Shown one piece after another: positions 54,898-61,039 of a DNA stretch of 64,000 bases. The stretch lies in NCBI GenBank assembly GCA_902760645.1, contig CACWHC010000005.1, positions 1 to 64,000 on the forward strand. The letters run 5' to 3'. The notes under the pieces are model-generated. The model saw only the letters and a list, made by a program, of their open reading frames with translations. It ran no database searches and was not told the origin of the DNA. Each line of letters begins with the position of its first letter. Position 1 is the first letter of the stretch. This stretch comes from an uncultured bacterium. GTDB lineage: Bacteria; Cyanobacteriota; Vampirovibrionia; Gastranaerophilales; Gastranaerophilaceae. The translations under genes were made by a program, and so were the position numbers.

Positions 54898-54921
54898 TTA
54901 ATTCTCATAAATTTACAAATT

Positions 54922-54959
54922 AAAAAACACGGATTAAATAAAAAAATCCGTGTTTTTTT
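54922..54959. terminator. Terminator after gyrA
   Basis: AAAAAACACGGATT / AATCCGTGTTTTTTT, long perfect stem with T run. Bidirectional. Confidence 0.9.
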
Positions 54960-54982
54960 GTGAAAGTATAAAAGAAATTTAC

Positions 54983-55177
54983 CTAATAGTTATCTATAAA
55001 ATTTTTTATTTTATCAAGTTCCTCCTGCATTTTATATACAATCAAACTTGCATGATTTATCTCAAGTATATCTTCATGAATGTCCATATAATCCGAAAGC
55101 ACTGAAATATAAGATTCTAATGCAGCTAACGGCCCAAAAATTTTATCTTTCAAATCCGCCTGTTCTATTGTTCTCAT
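54983..55177 (-). CDS. Small helical protein under XRE-type operators
   Basis: 64 residues, no family recognised; amphipathic helices throughout (ALESYISVLSDYMDIHEDIL and KMQEELDKIKNFIDN). It is driven by the strongest consensus promoter in the region (TTGACA-17-TAATAT), which is covered by two palindromic sites, and is divergent from the small XRE regulator. It could be a partner or target of that regulator, for example an antirepressor or stress protein; that is conjecture. Confidence 0.6.
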   Translation of the reverse strand: MRTIEQADLKDKIFGPLAALESYISVLSDYMDIHEDILEINHASLIVYKMQEELDKIKNFIDNY

Positions 55178-55216
55178 GTAATAACCTTTACTAATAAGTA
55201 ATATTAACTATTTAAT

Positions 55217-55258
55217 CCTTTATAAAGGTATATTATCCTATATAAAGGTAAATGTCAA
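55217..55258 (-). promoter_or_regulatory. Promoter with two phased palindromic operators
   Basis: Minus-strand promoter TTGACA (55253-55258), 17-bp spacer, TAATAT (55230-55235). Operators CCTTTATAAAGG (55217-55228, perfect palindrome) and CCTATATAAAGG (55237-55248) are 20 bp apart centre to centre, one at the transcription start and one in the spacer: a classic repression layout. Confidence 0.75.
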
Positions 55259-55289
55259 CTTATAACGAAATATTTTATAAAATCACAAT

Positions 55290-55502
55290 ATGATAAAAAA
55301 TACCATTTCAACTATGATGGGATATAGAAAGTTACAAATTGCGGATGTAGCTAAAATAGCAGGCTTAAAGCATACGACAGTATCAAATTTATTTTATGAC
55401 AAAACAAAAGGTATTGATTTTGAAACTTTAAATAAATTGTGCTTTGCTTTGGAATGCACACCGAATGACTTGCTAAAATATATCCCTGATGAATTAAATT
55501 AA
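55290..55502 (+). CDS. XRE-family transcriptional regulator
   Basis: 70 residues, a bare Cro/CI-type helix-turn-helix: KLQIADVAKIAGLKHTTVSNLFYDKT, then the family tail NKLCFALECTPNDLLKYIP. Likely ligand of the two palindromes between it and the gene at 54983. TATAAA lies 8 bases before the ATG, suggesting a leaderless or nearly leaderless transcript. A weak terminator (TTTGCCT / AGGCAAA, 55525-55560) follows. Confidence 0.87.
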   Translation: MIKNTISTMMGYRKLQIADVAKIAGLKHTTVSNLFYDKTKGIDFETLNKLCFALECTPNDLLKYIPDELN

Positions 55503-55664
55503 ACAAATGAATCACCAAATTTAATTTGCCTTTTTTAATCAAGACAGGCAAAAGGTTTTTGTGTCTTATTATATCTGATGTAAACCTTTCAAATTAACAT
55601 TTGAATTTGAATTAACATTGATGTATTATAAATACAGAGTTACATACAGGAGAGAAAGTTTAAG

Positions 55665-56324
55665 ATGAAAAAAGAACTTATATTTCTTGGACCGCCGGCT
55701 TGCGGAAAAGGAACACAGACAACAATGCTGGCAGAGTATTTGAAATTCCCTCATATTGATACGGGTTCGCTATTGAGAGCGGAAATTAAAGCTGAAACCG
55801 AAGCCGGTAAAGAAGCAAAATTATACATTGATAAGGGACATCTTGTTCCGGTACAGCTTGTAGCGAAAATTATAAAAAACAGATTATCTCAGGATGACTG
55901 CAAAGGGGGTTACATTCTTGACGGATACCCGAGAAGTCTTGAACAGGCTGATGCTTTGACAAAGATGAATGCTGAAATTAACGGAAACGAAGAAACAGAT
56001 TTTCGCGCGGTATATTTTGATATTGATACGGAAATTCTTATTGAAAGAATCGTTAACCGCCGTTCCTGCCCTAAGTGCGGTGAAATATACAATTTAGCAT
56101 TTAAAGCTCCGAAGCAGGATGGAATTTGCGACAAGTGCGGTGAAAAATTAACTCAAAGGAAAGACGATACAAGAGAAATCGCAGAAGAAAGATTTGATAC
56201 ATACTATAAAGAAACTGCACCTTTAATTGATTACTACAAATCAAGAGGCGTATTAAAAACGATTGATGCAAACGGTGAAATTTCGGAAGTATGGGAAAGA
56301 TTATTGAAGGTAGTAAATGATTAA
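55665..56324 (+). CDS. adk: Adenylate kinase
   Basis: 219 residues. P-loop GPPACGKGTQ, NMP-binding region HIDTGSLLRAEI, DGYPRSLEQA, and a zinc-binding LID (CPKCG...CDKCG). It balances AMP, ADP and ATP. It overlaps map by 8 bases, the common adk-map pair. In ribosomal operons this pair usually follows secY, which is not here, so it has been moved away. Ribosome-binding site GGAGAGAAAG. Confidence 0.96.
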   Translation: MKKELIFLGPPACGKGTQTTMLAEYLKFPHIDTGSLLRAEIKAETEAGKEAKLYIDKGHLVPVQLVAKIIKNRLSQDDCKGGYILDGYPRSLEQADALTKMNAEINGNEETDFRAVYFDIDTEILIERIVNRRSCPKCGEIYNLAFKAPKQDGICDKCGEKLTQRKDDTREIAEERFDTYYKETAPLIDYYKSRGVLKTIDANGEISEVWERLLKVVND

Positions 56325-57069
56325 CAGAAAATCAAGAGAAGAAATAAAATTGATGCGTCACGCAGGACATATTGTTGCACTGGTGCATCAGAAGATGAAA
56401 GAGGTTGTAGAACCGGGCATAAGCACAAAAGAATTAGATAATATTGCAATGAAAATTATTAAGGAAAATCGTGCAATACCTACTTTTTTGGGTTATCATG
56501 GATTTCCGGCTTGTATTTGTACATCAATCAACGAGCAGGTTGTACACGGTATTCCGTCTGATGATATAAAATTGAAAGACGGGGATATTATAGCGATAGA
56601 TGTCGGAGCTACATTCAGAGGTTTGGTAGGCGACAGTGCCTGGTCATATACTGTAGGTAACGTTAATGATGATGTAAAAACTTTGATGAAAGCTACCGAA
56701 GAAGCTTTATATGCAGGTATAGAACAAATGCGTCCGGGTAACGTTCTGGACGATATTTCCGGTGCAGTGGAAGATGTTGCAATAAAATACGGCTACGGAA
56801 TTGTAAGACAATACGGCGGACACGGAGTAGGACACGTTATGCACGAAGATCCGTTCCTGTATAACTACAGAGTAGGCGATAAAACTCTTATTAAATCCGG
56901 TTATGCAATAGCAATAGAACCGATGTTAAATCTTGGAGTGGATGAAGTTACTGTTGCAGATGATGAATGGACGGTAAGTACAGCAGACAAAAAACCCTCT
57001 GCCCATTTTGAACATACCGTTGTTGCAACTGATGACGGACCGCAGATTATGACAAAATTAATGGAATAA
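56317..57069 (+). CDS. map: Methionine aminopeptidase, type I
   Basis: 250 residues. Metal ligands in IDVGATFRGLVGDSAW (two Asp), GGHGVGHVMHEDP (His) and IEPML plus a late Glu/His segment (HFEHTVV). It removes the initiator Met from nascent proteins. Translationally coupled to adk; followed after 7 bp by an unknown gene. Confidence 0.96.
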   Translation: MINRKSREEIKLMRHAGHIVALVHQKMKEVVEPGISTKELDNIAMKIIKENRAIPTFLGYHGFPACICTSINEQVVHGIPSDDIKLKDGDIIAIDVGATFRGLVGDSAWSYTVGNVNDDVKTLMKATEEALYAGIEQMRPGNVLDDISGAVEDVAIKYGYGIVRQYGGHGVGHVMHEDPFLYNYRVGDKTLIKSGYAIAIEPMLNLGVDEVTVADDEWTVSTADKKPSAHFEHTVVATDDGPQIMTKLME

Positions 57070-57076
57070 ATTTATT

Positions 57077-57706
57077 ATGAAATACTACATAGGATTATCA
57101 CTAAGTTCAGGCTCGGCGTTAGATTCGGGTGTTGCCGTTATGGAAGAAAACGGCAATATTATTATGATTGATAAACTATACAAAATGAATGATATTATGT
57201 TCTTTTTTGACAATTTTTCATCACTGAAAAATTCGGAAATATGCGTATCACTGCCTTGGGACAGAACAATGCTGAACGGTAAATGGAGAATATTATCGAA
57301 ACCTTATCAGCTTGTTTCGACAAACGTAAATATGCCGAATCAGGAAAACTGGACCCAAAGATACTCAAACAGAGGAACAGAATATTTAAAAAGTTTATCC
57401 GAACAAGGAATACCAATAACACGCTTTGAATTATACTTAACAAGACAAAGTATGCACTTAAATTCCTGTTTTAAAGAACGTTCTCCTGCTGATTGCAAAT
57501 TTTTACAACAGGCATTAATAAACGAATGGGGATTTGATTTACCTGCAAATATGATGCCAATGTCACATTTAGAAGCAATTATCGGTGCAATTCTTGCAAA
57601 AGAAAATTCCAAAAACAAGAATAACATAAAACAAATTGCAGAATTTAAAGAAATGAAAGTTATAGACGTAATTAAAAACCCCAACCTTGAAAGGCTTTGT
57701 ATTTAA
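57077..57706 (+). CDS. Unknown protein, RNase H-fold-like
   Basis: 209 residues. The start (YYIGLSLSSGSALDSGVAVMEENGNI) resembles the first strand pair of RNase H/YqgF-like or DUF429 proteins, and ERSPADCKFLQQALINEWG plus SHLEAIIGAILA resembles their last helix with an acidic residue. The usual leading Asp is a Ser here. Function unknown. In operon with adk-map and the next gene (6 bp gap). Confidence 0.55.
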   Translation: MKYYIGLSLSSGSALDSGVAVMEENGNIIMIDKLYKMNDIMFFFDNFSSLKNSEICVSLPWDRTMLNGKWRILSKPYQLVSTNVNMPNQENWTQRYSNRGTEYLKSLSEQGIPITRFELYLTRQSMHLNSCFKERSPADCKFLQQALINEWGFDLPANMMPMSHLEAIIGAILAKENSKNKNNIKQIAEFKEMKVIDVIKNPNLERLCI

Positions 57707-57712
57707 AATTAA

Positions 57713-58324
57713 ATGACAGATAAAGTGAGCTTCACATCAACAATAAATTTTGTACCGCATACAAAATACAAACAAATAGTACACAGATGCCAAAATACTA
57801 TCGAAAGTGCCGTATATGGTCAGAATGGAATGTTTAGACAAATCCCTGCCTTTAATATAAAGACAATAAGGACTTGTTCGGCATTTGGTATTAATGATGC
57901 AAAGGAAAACGCTCTGGGTTCACATATATACGATTGTCTTAATAATAAACAGCACCTTAAAGATATACTATCGGATGTAGAAAGTGCAATAAACTGGAAG
58001 CCTGAGGGCGGATTATTAATCGGCAGCAAAACGTTGAATTTCAGACCCTATTCACGGCCTATTTATATGGGAATAAAAGAATTTATGCTGAGAAAAATTC
58101 CTAAGGTTTCGTATTTTGAAGAACATTTGGATACTTTAAGCGAAACCGATTTGCATTATGACGTAAAAAAAGATATATGGACAATATGCACAAGAGGTTT
58201 TGATAAAAATAACGAAAAAATAATATCTGTCAGCAACATTGAAGATTTAAAGTCACGTTTCCGAAAAATACATATAGCTGACGGAGATATCCTTATGATT
58301 AACGGGGAAAAGGTTAAAATTTAA
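57713..58324 (+). CDS. Unknown protein with VSFTSTI N-terminus
   Basis: 203 residues, no signal peptide or membrane segment, family not recognised. N-terminal VSFTSTINFVP is a type of short motif I associate with lineage-specific proteins of this group. Two Cys in the first half; C-terminal half alternates charged strands. Last gene before aroE, separated from it by 71 bp with a fresh ribosome-binding site, so probably the end of the adk unit. Confidence 0.55.
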   Translation: MTDKVSFTSTINFVPHTKYKQIVHRCQNTIESAVYGQNGMFRQIPAFNIKTIRTCSAFGINDAKENALGSHIYDCLNNKQHLKDILSDVESAINWKPEGGLLIGSKTLNFRPYSRPIYMGIKEFMLRKIPKVSYFEEHLDTLSETDLHYDVKKDIWTICTRGFDKNNEKIISVSNIEDLKSRFRKIHIADGDILMINGEKVKI

Positions 58325-58395
58325 TACATTACTGTAAATATAGGATTACATACAATTATCATATACGTTAAAATAATAAAAAAAGGAGCAGTTGT

Positions 58396-59235
58396 ATGGA
58401 AAAATTCGGATTAATAGGATATCCTTTGGGGCATTCAATGTCTGCAGTAATACACAAAGCAGGATTTGAAAGTCTTGGTATTAATGCGACATACGAATTA
58501 ATGGAAACATCTCCTGAACATCTTGTTGACAGAATAAAATACCTTAAACGGGGTAATTACAGCGGATTTAATGTTACAATTCCACACAAAGTCCCTTTGG
58601 CATTATTTGTAGATGAAGTTGATAAATATGCAGATATTACAGGTGCAATAAATACCATAAAAATCAATCCTGACAGAAGTTTTACAGGATACAATACTGA
58701 TGTTTTGGGATTTAAAGCAGCAATACCTGATACGGTTAGCCTTAACGGGAAAACTGCAGCCCTGCTTGGAACAGGCGGTGCATCAAGAGCCGCAGTACTA
58801 GGTTTATCTGATTTAGGGGTAAAAACCGTTGATGTATACACAAGAAATATTGCAAATTCAATAGATTATATGGCATACCTCAGAAGAAAATTCCCTGAAA
58901 TAACCTTTACGGCACTACAAATAGACAGGATGAAAGATTTATCCAAATATGATATTTTAGTGAATACAACCCCTATCGGAATGCAGGGACGCTCTGCGGA
59001 TTTAACCCCTGTAGAAGAATATATGCTGAAAACATTACCTGAACACGCAATTGTGTATGATGTAATTTACAACCCTAAAAAAACTATTTTATTAAAACTT
59101 GCTGAAAAACTCGGTTATAAAACAATAAATGGTATAGACATGCTTGTATGGCAAGCTGTTGCAGCACAGAGGATTTGGTTTAACAGAACACCTGATTTTA
59201 ATTCAATGAAACTTGCTTTACTGGAAAATTTATAA
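58396..59235 (+). CDS. aroE: Shikimate dehydrogenase
   Basis: 279 residues: shikimate pocket YPLGHSMSAVIHKAGF, catalytic NVTIPHKV (Lys) with NTD, NADP site LLGTGGASRAAVLGL, and C-terminal NGIDMLVWQA. It reduces 3-dehydroshikimate in aromatic amino acid synthesis. Strong ribosome-binding site (AAAAGGAGCAGTTGT). Other aro genes are not in the window. Confidence 0.96.
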   Translation: MEKFGLIGYPLGHSMSAVIHKAGFESLGINATYELMETSPEHLVDRIKYLKRGNYSGFNVTIPHKVPLALFVDEVDKYADITGAINTIKINPDRSFTGYNTDVLGFKAAIPDTVSLNGKTAALLGTGGASRAAVLGLSDLGVKTVDVYTRNIANSIDYMAYLRRKFPEITFTALQIDRMKDLSKYDILVNTTPIGMQGRSADLTPVEEYMLKTLPEHAIVYDVIYNPKKTILLKLAEKLGYKTINGIDMLVWQAVAAQRIWFNRTPDFNSMKLALLENL

Positions 59236-59236
59236 C

Positions 59237-59266
59237 AAAAAATCCCTGATGAATATCAGGGATTTT
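59237..59266. terminator. Bidirectional terminator aroE/fabF
   Basis: AAAAATCCCTGAT / ATCAGGGATTTTT with a 4-nt loop between convergent genes. Confidence 0.92.
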
Positions 59267-59281
59267 TATAATTGTTTTAAA

Positions 59282-60535
59282 CTATTTTACTTCTTTTATG
59301 ATTATAGAAGCGTTTTGACCGCCAAAGCCAAATGAATTGGAAAGTGCTGCATGAACTTCAGCCCTTCTTGCCTTATGCGGAACATAATCTAAATCCGCAA
59401 CGGCTTCATCCTGATTATCAAGGTTAATCGTTGGCGGAACAACGTTTTCATTAATTGTTTTTGTACAAACAATAGCTTCCACAGCACCTGTTGCACCCAG
59501 CATATGTCCGTGCATACTCTTTGTAGAACTTACCAGCAGGTTAGGATTTTTCTTTCTGTCACCAAAAACTTCTGCAACTGCATGAGATTCGGCAATATCA
59601 CCCAATCCTGTACTTGTACCATGAGTATTTACATACTGTACTTCTTCAGGTTTCATATCGGCATCTTTAAGTGCCAATTCCATAGCCTTAATTGCACCTG
59701 CACCGTGAGGATCCGGAGCAACAACATCATACGCATCACCTGTTTGACCGTAACCAACAATTTCTGCATAGATATGTGCACCACGTTTTTTAGCATGTTC
59801 ATATTCTTCAAGAACAAGAACCCCTGCACCTTCACCCATAACAAATCCATCTCTGTCTTTATCATAAGGTCTGGAAGCCTTTTCAGGCTCATCATTTCTC
59901 TTGGATAACGTTCTTGCAACGGTAAACGCACCAACACCTACATCACAAATTGTAGCTTCACAACCGCCTGCTAAAATAATGTCAGCATCGCCGTACTGAA
60001 TAGAACGGAACGCATCACCGACAGAATGTGTACCGGTTGCACAGGCAGAAACCACAACTTTGTTTATGCCTTTAAAGCCATATCTCATTGAAATTCTGCC
60101 TGATGGCATATTTACAATCAACATAGGTATTGTGAACGGAGAACATTTTGTAGGTCCTTTTTCGAGAATTCTCACATGATTATCCTCAAAAGTTTTGAAT
60201 CCGCCTGCTGCTGCACTAACGATAACACCTACTCTATACGGGTCTAAATCTTTTATTTCGTCTAATTTTGCATCTTTATAAGCTTCATCGGCCGCTACCA
60301 TAGCAAATTGGGTAAATCTGTCCATCCTTTTTGCTTCTTTAGGGTCTAAATATTCTTCCGGATTAAAATTTTTAACTTCACCGGAAATTTTAACATCATG
60401 CTTTGATATATCAATCAAAGTTGACGTAGCGATACCGCTTTTACCTGCTACAAGGCTATCCCAAAATTTATCAACACCAATACCTAATGGTGTAACTGCT
60501 CCCAGCCCTGTAATAACTACTCTTCTTTTTGTCAT
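59282..60535 (-). CDS. fabF: Beta-ketoacyl-ACP synthase II
   Basis: 417 residues, thiolase fold with active Cys165 (VVSACATGTH), His residues in VNTHGTSTGLGD and STKSMHGHMLGATG. It elongates acyl-ACP. It follows acpP by 102 bp on the minus strand, the common acpP-fabF pair. The gap contains a GC-rich hairpin that may tune the ratio of the two products. Confidence 0.97.
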   Translation of the reverse strand: MTKRRVVITGLGAVTPLGIGVDKFWDSLVAGKSGIATSTLIDISKHDVKISGEVKNFNPEEYLDPKEAKRMDRFTQFAMVAADEAYKDAKLDEIKDLDPYRVGVIVSAAAGGFKTFEDNHVRILEKGPTKCSPFTIPMLIVNMPSGRISMRYGFKGINKVVVSACATGTHSVGDAFRSIQYGDADIILAGGCEATICDVGVGAFTVARTLSKRNDEPEKASRPYDKDRDGFVMGEGAGVLVLEEYEHAKKRGAHIYAEIVGYGQTGDAYDVVAPDPHGAGAIKAMELALKDADMKPEEVQYVNTHGTSTGLGDIAESHAVAEVFGDRKKNPNLLVSSTKSMHGHMLGATGAVEAIVCTKTINENVVPPTINLDNQDEAVADLDYVPHKARRAEVHAALSNSFGFGGQNASIIIKEVK

Positions 60536-60571
60536 ATTTTTACCTTTTTATATCCCTTTTTAATATGTATA

Positions 60572-60598
60572 AGGGGAAATTTTAAACAAATTCCCCCT
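60572..60598. other. Hairpin between acpP and fabF
   Basis: AGGGGAA / TTCCCCCT arms with an A/T inner part. There is no T run after it on the minus strand, so it is more likely a processing or stability hairpin than a terminator. Confidence 0.5.
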
Positions 60599-60637
60599 AA
60601 TAATACATTTTTCGTTCTCTTTTAAACTACCTGTAAA

Positions 60638-60868
60638 TTACTTGTGAGAATCGATATAGTTTACAGCGTCTTGAACTGTTTGAATTTTTTCAGCATCTTC
60701 ATCAGGAATTTCGCAACCGAATTCTTCTTCAAATGCCATAACTAATTCAACTGTATCTAATGAATCAGCACCTAAATCAGCTGTAAAGCTAGCTTCAGGA
60801 GTAACTAATGATTCATCAACGCTTAATTGGTCTACTACAACTTTTTTTACTTTTTCTAATGTACTCAT
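60638..60868 (-). CDS. acpP: Acyl carrier protein
   Basis: 76 residues, highly acidic, with the phosphopantetheine Ser36 in [10 protein letters not shown]. It carries acyl groups for fatty-acid synthesis and donates octanoyl for lipoate. Likely substrate of the PPTase domain at 49541. Ribosome-binding site GAGGAAAAGA. Confidence 0.97.
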   Translation of the reverse strand: MSTLEKVKKVVVDQLSVDESLVTPEASFTADLGADSLDTVELVMAFEEEFGCEIPDEDAEKIQTVQDAVNYIDSHK

Positions 60869-61039
60869 CTTCTTTTCCTCATAAATTTATTGTATTACGA
60901 TTTTAGATAACTTGATTATATACAGAACATGAGTTTTTTGCAAGAAATTTAAGAAAGTATACATTTTTTGTAACGAAGTTTTAACGAAATTAAAGTTTTT
61001 GCAAAAAATGGCGTATATTGCATACATAGGAGAATTAAT

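Noticed and set aside
55201-55260. CRISPR-like direct repeats
   Set aside because: Only two 12-bp copies with an 8-bp gap, palindromic and placed on a promoter; they are operators. No CRISPR array or cas gene was seen in the window.
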